This document shows, piece after piece, positions 1 through 5,883 of a stretch of 9,094 nt of DNA. The stretch is from positions 1 through 9,094 of the forward strand of contig JAEEOX010000169.1 of assembly GCA_016284485.1 (NCBI GenBank), read 5' to 3'. The notes under the pieces were generated by a model, which made no database searches, was not told the origin of the DNA, and worked only from the letters and a program-made list of their open reading frames with translations. Position 1 is the first letter of the stretch; each line of letters begins with the position of its first letter. A program made the translations under genes and the position numbers. The DNA is from Bacillota bacterium. Its GTDB lineage: Bacteria > Bacillota > Clostridia > Peptostreptococcales > Anaerovoracaceae.

Positions 1-548
1 ATATTGATATTATCGTAAACTAATGCAAAATATCTGCGGGTCACACTGTGGTCCTTGAGTTGCTGCGCCAGGGATTCGTGTGCCCTGTCGTTCTTGGCCA
101 CCACCAGAAGCCCCGATGTGTCCTTGTCTATCCTGTGCACTATTCCCGGGCGGATCACGCCGTTTATGGATGAAAGTCTGTCACCCAGGTGATACATCAG
201 CGCGTTGACCATGGTGCCGCTGTAGTTGCCCGGAGCCGGGTGGACCACCATTCCCCTGGGCTTGTTCACCACCAGAAGGTCGTCGTCCTCGTAGACGATC
301 TCCAGGGGGATGTTCTCTGCTTCGATCTCCAATGCCTCAGGTTCAGGTATGGTGATCTCCGCCACGTCCCCTTCCTTCACCTTGTACTTCTTGACCGTGC
401 AGGTCGCACCGTTCACGGTGAGGCAGCCCTGTTCGATCAGTTTCGTGACGTAGTTTCTGGAAAGGTCTGTCAATAGCAAAGAAAGCACCGAATCTATTCT
501 GGTGCCTTCCATATCTTTTTCAATTGTGAAGCCGTAGGTGTTATCCAT
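1..548 (-). CDS. rluD: RluA/RluD-family 23S rRNA pseudouridine synthase, N-terminal part (3' end outside window)
   Basis: The gene runs off the window at base 1, leaving 182 readable codons and no stop. The family converts specific uridines to pseudouridine, and RluD acts on helix 69 of 23S rRNA. Residues about 16-65 form an S4-type RNA-binding domain. Residues 94-107 read VNKPRGMVVHPAPG, the entry motif of the catalytic domain. Residues 138-147 read HRIDKDTSGL, matching the family motif HRLDxxTSG, with Asp141 as the catalytic aspartate. I chose ATG 548 because it gives the usual short lead into the S4 domain. It overlaps the last 8 bases of lspA, with a weak AAGGAC just upstream, so translation is probably coupled to lspA. 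This lspA-rluD order is common in Bacillota. Family assignment is secure. The exact paralogue (RluD rather than another RluA-type enzyme) is likely but not proven, because the C-terminal half is missing. Confidence 0.93.
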   Translation of the reverse strand, partial: MDNTYGFTIEKDMEGTRIDSVLSLLLTDLSRNYVTKLIEQGCLTVNGATCTVKKYKVKEGDVAEITIPEPEALEIEAENIPLEIVYEDDDLLVVNKPRGMVVHPAPGNYSGTMVNALMYHLGDRLSSINGVIRPGIVHRIDKDTSGLLVVAKNDRAHESLAQQLKDHSVTRRYFALVYDNIN

Positions 549-990
549 TGTCCTTGTCTTCAAACAAAACATAGATGATGAGCAGTCCGCATCCCACGCA
601 CACCGCAATGTCAGCTATGTTGAACACGGGCCAGAAGTGGAAGTCGAACATGTCCGTCACGCTCCCCTTCAGGGCTCTGTCTATCATGTTGGACACTCCC
701 CCCGAGATGATCAGGGAGAGGGCCGTATGCATGGTCCAGTGAGCATCCTTATGCCTGACCATGTAGACCAGGCCGATCACCACGCATACTCCTGTTATGG
801 CCAGGAGAAGCACAGCGTTTCCTGAAAGGATACTGAACGCTGCCCCGGTGTTTTCCACGTGGGTAAGGGACATAATGCTGCCTATGGCATCCCTGCTCTC
901 CCCCACGGGAAGGACCGATCTGATGTATGCCTTCAGTGCCTGATCCAGCAGGATCACCAAAGCCATTATTATAGCGTCAGACTTTTTCAT
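541..990 (-). CDS. lspA: Lipoprotein signal peptidase (signal peptidase II)
   Basis: This membrane aspartyl protease removes the signal peptide of prolipoproteins after the lipobox cysteine is diacylglycerylated. From ATG 990 it has 149 residues, a normal family length. There are about four hydrophobic segments (roughly residues 6-24, 58-78, 86-100 and 124-142). The family motifs are present: LLDQALK near residue 16, VENTGAAFS at 45-53, NMIDRALKG at 101-109 with catalytic Asp104, and FNIADI at 123-128 with catalytic Asp127. The start is uncertain by one codon. GTG 993 and ATG 990 are adjacent and in frame, and the divIVA stop (TGA, 992-990) overlaps both. I prefer the ATG, which forms a TGATG stop-start overlap. 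There is no good Shine-Dalgarno sequence at normal distance, so initiation probably depends on ribosomes finishing divIVA. The downstream rluD overlaps its end. Confidence 0.96.
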   Translation of the reverse strand: MKKSDAIIMALVILLDQALKAYIRSVLPVGESRDAIGSIMSLTHVENTGAAFSILSGNAVLLLAITGVCVVIGLVYMVRHKDAHWTMHTALSLIISGGVSNMIDRALKGSVTDMFDFHFWPVFNIADIAVCVGCGLLIIYVLFEDKDNG

Positions 991-1628
991 CACTTAGCCG
1001 AATTGGTGAGATCCTCTTTGTTGACGACTACTGTCCTGGAGAGGTCCTGACCGACAGGAGCTGTGCCGTTCATCACCCTGGTCTTCTCCAGGTCTCTGCT
1101 TCTGTCCTTGGCTCTTTCGTCAGCCTCGGTCATGCCCTGCAGTGAAGCCGGCATGAAATCGTCCGCGAACTCGCTGAAGAAATCGTTATTGGCGGTAGCG
1201 TCCAGTCTGGAGAGTTCATCCTTGAGCATGTCCTTGTATCTCTCTCTGAGAGATTCGACTCTGCCCATGAGACGGTTGCCCTCATCCGTGTATCTGGAGA
1301 TGTTCTCTCTGGCCTCTCGGGTGATGAGTGATGCCTCCAGTTCAGCGTTTTTGAGAAGGATCTCAGCGCGCTTCTCTGCGGAAGCGGCTATGTCGTTCAT
1401 GAGCTGCTTGGCGGCTGCCAGAGTCTCATATACGGAACTCTCGGAAGACATGTGCTTGTCCACCTGAGTGTTGACCTTGGACAGCTCTTCCTTGAGCCTG
1501 CGGTTCTCCTGAAGCAGCTTCTCCATGTCCACTATGATGAGGTCAAGGAATTCGTCAACTTCGTCGCAGTCATATCCTTTTTTGGTTCTTCTGAAGTCTT
1601 TGTTTTCGATATCCGAAGGTGTGATCAT
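990..1628 (-). CDS. divIVA: DivIVA-family polar/septal scaffold protein
   Basis: DivIVA proteins bind negatively curved membrane at the poles and septum and recruit division or cell-wall factors. The 212-residue product opens with the family signature: residues 1-10 MITPSDIENK, then FRRTKKGYDCDEVDEFLD (12-29). Residues about 30-60 and 70-145 are rich in charged heptads and look like coiled coil. The tail after about 150 is polar and probably disordered. The start is well fixed by AAGGAGT at 1640-1634, six bases before ATG 1628. The gene follows yggT and overlaps the lspA start, placing it in the division operon. One oddity is that the B. subtilis membrane-inserting Phe17-Arg18 pair appears to be Lys16-Lys17 here, judged by aligning the GYD motif by eye. 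Family membership is clear. Whether its role is Min placement, pole organisation or elongation cannot be read from sequence. Confidence 0.95.
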   Translation of the reverse strand: MITPSDIENKDFRRTKKGYDCDEVDEFLDLIIVDMEKLLQENRRLKEELSKVNTQVDKHMSSESSVYETLAAAKQLMNDIAASAEKRAEILLKNAELEASLITREARENISRYTDEGNRLMGRVESLRERYKDMLKDELSRLDATANNDFFSEFADDFMPASLQGMTEADERAKDRSRDLEKTRVMNGTAPVGQDLSRTVVVNKEDLTNSAK

Positions 1629-1633
1629 TTTTT

Positions 1634-1640
1634 ACTCCTT
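1634..1640 (-). promoter_or_regulatory. Strong ribosome binding site of divIVA
   Basis: On the minus strand the sequence reads AAGGAGT followed by six A/T-rich bases and then the ATG at 1628. It is a near-perfect Shine-Dalgarno sequence and settles the divIVA start. It also fills most of the 19-base gap after yggT, leaving no room for another gene. Confidence 0.85.
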
Positions 1641-1647
1641 ACGATAT

Positions 1648-1932
1648 TTAGTAAGCTATCATGAAAATAATTCTTACGAGGATGTTGGATACCGCGCCGA
1701 TCAAAAGCAGCGCCAGGAGCACAGAGAAGTCGAACATCCCTGTGTTCAGTCTGGACAGCGCCTTTCTGCACGGAGCCACTATGGGCTCCGTGAACCGGAT
1801 GATGGCGACGTATATCTTACCAAGGGTCGAATACTGGTCCCTGACGAACCAGCTCATGAGCGCCCTTGCCACCAGCATAAGCTCCAGCACTTCAGCAAAA
1901 AGCTGGATCGCTCTTATCAAGACGTATGCCAT
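1648..1932 (-). CDS. yggT: YggT/YlmG-family small membrane protein
   Basis: The product has 94 residues with two hydrophobic segments, about residues 4-27 and 67-93. Between them is the conserved family core, residues 44-58 roughly IIRFTEPIVAPCRKA, which typically precedes the second helix. YggT/YlmG proteins are found across bacteria and in plastids. They are encoded beside sepF and have been linked to division or membrane-protein distribution, but no biochemical activity is agreed. ATG 1932 follows AAGAGG at a suitable distance and lies 12 bases after the sepF stop. The gene sits between sepF and divIVA, in the position of ylmG of the Bacillota ylm cluster. In B. subtilis ylmH follows ylmG, but here divIVA follows directly. 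The family call is confident and the function is open. Confidence 0.93.
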   Translation of the reverse strand: MAYVLIRAIQLFAEVLELMLVARALMSWFVRDQYSTLGKIYVAIIRFTEPIVAPCRKALSRLNTGMFDFSVLLALLLIGAVSNILVRIIFMIAY

Positions 1933-1944
1933 GGCTGCCTCTTC

Positions 1945-2466
1945 TTATTTGGCCCAGCTGGAAGATCCCTTGCCGAACTCGAAGTTTCTGCCGTCTTCCT
2001 GGGTGGAAGCGATGTCGACGGATTCCGGTGCGAAGATGAAGATGTTGTTGGATACCTTCTGTACTCCGCCGTTCAGGGCATAGATGGCGCCTGAAAGGAA
2101 GTCGAAGATCTTCTTGGCTGTATCTGTCTCAACGTTTTCAAGGTTGATGATGACGGGTCTTCTTCCCTTGAGGCTGTCCACCAGCTTCGGGCACTCATCG
2201 AAGCTCTTGGGCTCGATGACCACCAGCTTGAAAGCGGCTGTTCCGGTAAAAGCTGTAGCTGTTCTCGATGTCTGTGCGGCCTGGTCGCGTCCGATCACCG
2301 TGGTTGCAGGCTTCTGGACGGGAGCAGGTGCAGGAGCCTGAGGTCTCGCTGAGACCGCTGACTTCTGTCTGAGAGTTTCCTTTTCCTTTTCGATTTCTTC
2401 TTCTGTGATGATATCGTCCTGTTCTTCAAGTCCGACTAACTTTCCGAGAGTTTCCTTAAATCCCAT
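1945..2466 (-). CDS. sepF: SepF, FtsZ-binding cell-division protein
   Basis: SepF tethers FtsZ filaments to the membrane and shapes the septum in Gram-positive bacteria. The 173-residue product has the expected three parts. Residues 1-13 (MGFKETLGKLVGL) can form the amphipathic membrane anchor. Residues about 14-77 are an acidic then Ala/Pro-rich linker. Residues about 78-152 are the globular domain with FKLVVIEPKSFDE, GRRPVIINLENV, KKIFDFLSGAIYALNGGVQKVS and IFIFAPESVDI. A polar tail of about 20 residues follows. The start is set by AAAGGAGA just upstream of ATG 2466. The gap to yggS is 48 bases and shows no clear promoter. The order yggS-sepF-yggT-divIVA matches ylmE-ylmF-ylmG-divIVA in other Bacillota. 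No key element appears to be missing. Confidence 0.96.
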   Translation of the reverse strand: MGFKETLGKLVGLEEQDDIITEEEIEKEKETLRQKSAVSARPQAPAPAPVQKPATTVIGRDQAAQTSRTATAFTGTAAFKLVVIEPKSFDECPKLVDSLKGRRPVIINLENVETDTAKKIFDFLSGAIYALNGGVQKVSNNIFIFAPESVDIASTQEDGRNFEFGKGSSSWAK

Positions 2467-2514
2467 TTTGATTCTCCTTTTATGCAGTAAATTGAATTTT
2501 TTGCGTGATTTGAT

Positions 2515-3222
2515 CTATTCTCCCATCTTTCTGGAGTAGTCCCTCTGTCCGAAGATGGCCGTACCCACTCTGATAAGGTTGGAGCCTTCGTGGATGGCGA
2601 CCTGGAAGTCATTGGACATTCCCATGGAAAGATATTTAAAGTCTAAATTCGGATGATCGATCTCTGAGTAGCGGTCGTAAAGTTCCTTCACTTCTCTGAA
2701 ATAGATGGCCGCGTTCTCAGGATCGTCTTCATAGGGCGCGATACACATGAGGCCTCTGATCCTCACGTTGGGACAGTTGTCCAGGATGTCCCGGATCATC
2801 TGCTCGGTCTCCTCAACGGAGATGCCGAACTTGCTCTCCTCTTCAGCGGAGTTCACCTGGATCAAAATATCCATGGTGACACCGTGCTGCGCAGCCCTCT
2901 TATCGATCTCCTGAGCAAGGTGGAGGGATTCCACTGAATGGATCATCGCAACCTTGTCAATGATGTATTTTACTTTGTTGGTCTGAAGATGGCCTATCAA
3001 ATGCCATCTTACGGGCTTAACCTTCTCGTACTTGTTGAGTATCTCCTGTACCTTGTTCTCACCGATGTCGGTGATGCCGCAGTCGATAGCTTCATTGATC
3101 TCATCTGTGTCGTGAAGCTTGGTGACTGCAACCAGAAGAACGTCGTCCCCGGTCCTTCCGGACTTCCTGGCCGCTTCGTCCTTGAGATGGTTGATGTATT
3201 CGATATTATCCCTGATCGACAT
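2515..3222 (-). CDS. yggS: YggS/YlmE-family pyridoxal-phosphate homeostasis protein
   Basis: Proteins of this family (YggS in E. coli, YlmE in B. subtilis, PLPBP in humans) bind PLP on a lysine in an alanine-racemase-like TIM barrel. They influence vitamin B6 and amino-acid homeostasis and have no known catalytic reaction. The 235-residue product has the usual length. Motifs are LLVAVTK at 29-35 with Lys35 as the PLP lysine, IGENKVQE near residue 53, WHLIGHLQTNK in the first third, and LSMGMSNDF plus GSNLIRVGTAIFG near the C-terminus, which form the phosphate-binding side. ATG 3222 gives the standard start with an AGAGGCGG-like site upstream. The gene overlaps the end of the HlyD-like gene by 17 bases, so the two are probably translationally coupled. 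Its position before sepF is conserved in Bacillota. Confidence 0.96.
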   Translation of the reverse strand: MSIRDNIEYINHLKDEAARKSGRTGDDVLLVAVTKLHDTDEINEAIDCGITDIGENKVQEILNKYEKVKPVRWHLIGHLQTNKVKYIIDKVAMIHSVESLHLAQEIDKRAAQHGVTMDILIQVNSAEEESKFGISVEETEQMIRDILDNCPNVRIRGLMCIAPYEDDPENAAIYFREVKELYDRYSEIDHPNLDFKYLSMGMSNDFQVAIHEGSNLIRVGTAIFGQRDYSRKMGE

Positions 3223-4474
3223 CTTCTGCCCCGCCTCTTTTCTTTATGCTGTCGTAATTGTTGACAGTGTAATATGTGGTATCCGTCTCTCTGTCGTAGA
3301 AAGTATGGCTCTCCACAACTGTCTTGTCACCCACCACACTTATGATGCTTATGGGTGTGAAGACGTAGTCGCCGTACTTGTTCACCACGTATACGCCCTT
3401 CTGTCCGTCTACCTCCACGATGGAACCGGTCTCCAGGATTATTCCCGTCTTCTGGGCGGTTATGATCCTGACCCTTCCGTACCTGATGCTCCCCAGTTCG
3501 GAGTAGTATCTGTTGCAGGAAAGCACCACACGGTACAGCTTCTCGGCGTTGGGATCCTCGGTCTCCGTCTCGCCCTCGCCTTCACCTTCTCCGGTGCCTG
3601 CGGGCTCTTCCTGATCGGTCTCAGCTGCATTCTTTCCTGCTTCCACAGCGGTCTCCGCAATGGTCCTGAAGGACTTGCCCATCTCAGTGAGCTTGGCGCC
3701 GTCGATAAGATCAGGCGGCGTAACTGCGCTCTCGCCGATGTTCTTCACGGTATCCGCCGGTCCGGAAGGCTCAGTCTTGTCATCCGTCCCGGATGCATCC
3801 TTTTGATCATCGGGCTTCTCCGATTCGGTGGTCTCCTGAGTCTCCTCTTCGATGGTATCCACGTAGTGGACTCTGAACTTCAGCTTGGTCTTGTTCTCGT
3901 CCGGGATCTCTACGGTGACAGATCCGGCGTCCCTGATGGCTATGGCCGTGTCCCTGTCAACGAAGGTCAGGATGTACCAGGTCTGATTGTCGTAGATCTT
4001 GAAGATCGGATCTCCCGCAACAGCTTCCTTTTCCACGCAGTCCTTCAGTTCATAGACAGTCTCACCGTTCTCATCCTTGGCAGGATGCAGTGCAGACTGG
4101 TCCACCGTCATCATGGTCTCAGGCGTTAGCACGGTCTCAAGGCCGTCGTACTTGAATCCCACGACTCCCCGTTCCTGGGAATAATATGCGGTGCCGCCCA
4201 CTATGACTATGTTGGATGACACTGTCTTCAGATCCCCTGAAATGGCCGCTCTGGAAACGGTTCCCGGATAGTCCGCCGTGTAGAGGCGTTCCGTCCTTAT
4301 GAACACCCCGTCAGCCTCGAAGTCCACGTCCAGCGTACCGTACTCTGCAGTATAGGTCTCCACGAAAATATCCGAGATCCCCGGCGCCACATATATCAAA
4401 AAATACAGCAGCACCACCAGGATCAGAAACCCTGCCACAGCTAATTTCATTTTCCCTTTTTTGGATAATCTCAT
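3206..4474 (-). CDS. Membrane-anchored HlyD-like (barrel-sandwich) protein with acidic insertion, unknown function
   Basis: The 422-residue product begins with a basic stretch and one transmembrane segment (about residues 11-31), so the rest should lie outside the cytoplasm. Residues about 36-95 (ADGVFIRTERL, then PGTVSRAAISGDLKTV) resemble the lipoyl/barrel-sandwich half of HlyD-type adaptor proteins. Residues about 312-395 (YRVVLSCNRYYSELGSIRYG, GIILETGSIVEV, GVYVVNKYGDYVFTPISIISV) resemble their beta-barrel end. Between these, residues about 208-311 are very acidic and of low complexity, with a possible amphipathic helix near 255-285. No long coiled-coil hairpin is present, nor any transporter gene nearby, so an efflux role is doubtful. 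HlyD-like genes upstream of yggS-sepF occur in Clostridia, as far as I recall. The start is not certain: ATG 4474 lacks a well-spaced ribosome site, and ATG 4450 is preceded by AAGGG at short spacing. The function is unknown, and a role in envelope or division is inferred only from position. Confidence 0.8.
   Translation of the reverse strand: MRLSKKGKMKLAVAGFLILVVLLYFLIYVAPGISDIFVETYTAEYGTLDVDFEADGVFIRTERLYTADYPGTVSRAAISGDLKTVSSNIVIVGGTAYYSQERGVVGFKYDGLETVLTPETMMTVDQSALHPAKDENGETVYELKDCVEKEAVAGDPIFKIYDNQTWYILTFVDRDTAIAIRDAGSVTVEIPDENKTKLKFRVHYVDTIEEETQETTESEKPDDQKDASGTDDKTEPSGPADTVKNIGESAVTPPDLIDGAKLTEMGKSFRTIAETAVEAGKNAAETDQEEPAGTGEGEGEGETETEDPNAEKLYRVVLSCNRYYSELGSIRYGRVRIITAQKTGIILETGSIVEVDGQKGVYVVNKYGDYVFTPISIISVVGDKTVVESHTFYDRETDTTYYTVNNYDSIKKRGGAEDVDQG
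3540..3855 (-). repeat. Low-complexity acidic insertion in the HlyD-like gene
   Basis: This stretch encodes about residues 208-311 of the HlyD-like protein. It contains runs such as EETQETTESEK and GEGEGEGETETED, the latter from imperfect tandem GGC/GAG and ACG/GAG codons (about 3560-3595). The reading frame stays open on both sides, so it is an in-frame low-complexity insertion and not a frameshift. The codon-level repetition suggests growth by slippage or recombination. Confidence 0.65.
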
Positions 4475-4501
4475 ATCGTTTATCCGACTTTTCCCCTTTT
4501 A

Positions 4502-4515
4502 CCACATTATTGTGG
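4502..4515 (-). repeat. Short inverted repeat at the predicted transcription start
   Basis: CCACA and TGTGG form a perfect five-base inverted repeat around a four-base loop. It overlaps the expected start site of the promoter at 4546-4518. It could be an operator or a 5' stem that stabilises the mRNA. It is short and may be chance. It is not followed by a T-run on the coding strand, so it is not an intrinsic terminator. Confidence 0.35.
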
Positions 4516-4517
4516 AT

Positions 4518-4546
4518 ATTTTACCATAAAAGCCGTAAAAATACAA
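4518..4546 (-). promoter_or_regulatory. Predicted sigma-A promoter of the HlyD-like/yggS/sepF/divIVA operon
   Basis: On the minus strand the 84-base gap after trmD carries TTGTAT (4546-4541), a 17-base spacer, and TAAAAT (4523-4518). TG-G (4526-4524) directly precedes the last hexamer, an extended -10. The -35 is a poor match (3 of 6) and the -10 is good (5 of 6). Transcription would begin near 4511, about 37 bases before the ATG at 4474. No terminator separates it from trmD, so read-through from the upstream operon is also likely. Confidence 0.55.
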
Positions 4547-4558
4547 CTAATAGTATGG

Positions 4559-5323
4559 TCACAGCGTATTTAATAGTTTCTCCGCCAGGGCCAGGATCTC
4601 CTTCCTCTCCCTCTTGGTGAAACCCGAAAGATCAGGTCCGCTCTCCTTCCACGTCCTGAAAAGATCAGGCCTCCTCCTTGCGGTGAGCTCCATGGACTGC
4701 TCAAGCTTCCAGATCTCGATCTTTTTGTGATCCCCCTGTGTAAGGATCTCCGGGACCTCCATGCCCTCGTAGACTCTGGGCCTGGTGTACTGATCCGCCT
4801 CCAGGAGCCCCGAGTAGATGGACTCATCCTCTACGGAGCCCTCGTTGCCGAGGACGCCCGGTATGAACCTGAGCACCGAATCGATGAGGACCATGGCCGG
4901 GAGTTCTCCGCCGGTGAGTATGTAGTCCCCTATGGAAACTTCCATTATGTTCCAGTAGTCCAGTATCCTCTGGTCCACTCCCTCGTAGTGGCCGCAGAGC
5001 ACCGTGAACTCCCCGTGATCCGCCAGGCTTCTGATCAGTTCCTCATCCATTATCTTCCCCCTGGGAGACATGTAGATGATGGGGTGTTCCCTCACTCCCT
5101 CTATGGATCTCAGGCAGTCGAAGACAGGCTGGGTGGTCATCACCATGCCGCAGCCTCCCCCGAAGGGCATGTCGTCGGTGGAATTGTGCCTGTCCGTGGT
5201 GAAATCCCTTATATCCAGGAGTTCTATGTCCGCCAGACCTGCCGCCACCGCTCTGCCCGTCACCGAATTCTCGGTGACAGCTTTGAACATTTCGGTAAAA
5301 GTTGTAAGGACGTTGATCTTCAT
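4559..5323 (-). CDS. trmD: tRNA (guanine-N1-)-methyltransferase TrmD
   Basis: TrmD uses S-adenosylmethionine to methylate G37 of tRNAs next to the anticodon, preventing +1 frameshifting. From ATG 5323 it has 254 residues and starts MKINVLTTFTEMF, as in the family. SPOUT-fold motifs follow in order: DDMPFGGGCGMVM (50-62), YMSPRGK (84-90), LCGHYEGVDQRI (109-120) and the knot motif EVSIGDYILTGGELPAM (128-144). Next are RFIPGVLGNEGSVEDESI (152-169), LLEADQYTRP (173-182) and the C-terminal WKLEQSMELTARRRPDL (205-221). An upstream in-frame ATG at 5341 would add six residues and overlap rimM by 17 bases. ATG 5323, one base after the rimM stop, fits the family better. The catalytic Asp169 of Haemophilus TrmD aligns by eye with Glu167 here, with Asp166 beside it. 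Downstream, rplS is absent from its usual place. Confidence 0.96.
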   Translation of the reverse strand: MKINVLTTFTEMFKAVTENSVTGRAVAAGLADIELLDIRDFTTDRHNSTDDMPFGGGCGMVMTTQPVFDCLRSIEGVREHPIIYMSPRGKIMDEELIRSLADHGEFTVLCGHYEGVDQRILDYWNIMEVSIGDYILTGGELPAMVLIDSVLRFIPGVLGNEGSVEDESIYSGLLEADQYTRPRVYEGMEVPEILTQGDHKKIEIWKLEQSMELTARRRPDLFRTWKESGPDLSGFTKRERKEILALAEKLLNTL

Positions 5324-5324
5324 C

Positions 5325-5849
5325 TTACCTGACTTCCTCATCGGTGCCGAATCCGGGGATCAGAGCTACAGTAAGCACGCCCCCTTTGATGTCTATGTCC
5401 TTTATGAACTCCTTCACCGCCGGGATCATTATCTCCCTGCCGGAGGGGGTCCGCACAACGTAGACGTCCTGGGACGTGTTCTGGAGCACGTCTTTAACGG
5501 TCCCTACTTCGCCGTAGAGGCCGGTATCCACCACTTTAAGGCCGATCATATCTTTTACGTAGTACATGCCCTCAGGAAGCTCTTCCAGGTCCTCCTCGGT
5601 GATGTACACCATGGATTCCCTTATGGCTTCAGCCTGGTCGCGGTCATTCACTCCCCTGAGCTTTAGCACGGCCATGCCGTTCTGATAGCGCACCTTCTCG
5701 ATCTCATATGACTTCTCCGCGTCGTCCTTTGAAAGGATGATGCGTCTGACCTTTCCGAATCTCTCCACGGAAGCGGCGTAATTGTATGCCTTGACCTCGC
5801 CCTTAAGGCCCGAGGCCGAAACTATTTTACCGATCAGGATCTTTTCCAT
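5325..5849 (-). CDS. rimM: Ribosome maturation factor RimM
   Basis: RimM binds ribosomal protein S19 and helps mature the head of the 30S subunit, working near the 16S rRNA 3' domain. From ATG 5849 it has 174 residues. Residues about 4-83 are the RimM N-terminal domain, beginning ILIGKIVSASGLKGEVKAY. Residues about 92-165 are the PRC-barrel domain, with YYVKDMIGLKVVD, GEVGTVKDVLQ and IMIPAVKEFIKDID. An upstream TTG at 5870 is in frame but adds the atypical residues MRPDFVF and lies inside a hairpin. ATG 5849 is the family-like start. It has no Shine-Dalgarno sequence in the bases just before it. The nearest candidate, AAAAGGC, lies on the far side of the hairpin at 5863-5883. The stop lies one base before the trmD start, so RimM and TrmD are probably translated together. 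Confidence 0.95.
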   Translation of the reverse strand: MEKILIGKIVSASGLKGEVKAYNYAASVERFGKVRRIILSKDDAEKSYEIEKVRYQNGMAVLKLRGVNDRDQAEAIRESMVYITEEDLEELPEGMYYVKDMIGLKVVDTGLYGEVGTVKDVLQNTSQDVYVVRTPSGREIMIPAVKEFIKDIDIKGGVLTVALIPGFGTDEEVR

Positions 5850-5862
5850 AAATACAAAATCA

Positions 5863-5883
5863 GGCCGCAAAAAACTTGCGGCC
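5863..5883 (-). promoter_or_regulatory. GC-rich hairpin between khpA and rimM (possible attenuator or translation-control stem)
   Basis: On the minus strand GGCCGCAA and TTGCGGCC form a perfect eight-base stem around the loop GTTTT. A T-rich but broken tract, TGATTTTGTATTT, follows up to the rimM ATG. It resembles a weak intrinsic terminator or attenuator. It also separates an AAAAGGC ribosome-site-like sequence from the rimM start, so folding would bring the two to about 14 bases apart. On the plus strand the same stem is followed by GCCTTTTT, so it could also stop antisense transcription. The structure is seen directly, while its effect is inferred. Confidence 0.6.

Noticed and set aside
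2467..2514. Possible promoter in the yggS-sepF gap
   Set aside because: The gap is A/T-rich, but no -35/-10 pair with acceptable spacing is present. The only clear element is the sepF ribosome site AAAGGAGA.
3119..4129. A 336-codon open frame on the plus strand opposite the HlyD-like and yggS genes
   Set aside because: Its translation shows no recognisable domain, it has no ribosome site or promoter, and it lies opposite two genes with clear family features. It is a shadow of the minus-strand coding pattern.
4502..4515. CCACA/TGTGG hairpin as a terminator for trmD
   Set aside because: The stem has only five base pairs, and on the coding strand it is followed by TAAAAGGGG with no T-run.
4541..4556. 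ATAC...GTAT followed by TTTTT just after trmD as an intrinsic terminator
   Set aside because: The stem has only four mostly A/T pairs with an eight-base loop, which is too weak to call despite the T-run.
5324..5341. Upstream trmD start at ATG 5341
   Set aside because: It would add MRKSGK before MKINVLTTFTEMF, which already matches the family N-terminus, and it would overlap rimM by 17 bases. ATG 5323 is preferred.
5850..5870. TTG start for rimM at 5870
   Set aside because: The extra residues MRPDFVF are not family-like, and the TTG lies in the 3' arm of the hairpin. ATG 5849 gives the standard MEKILIGKIV start.
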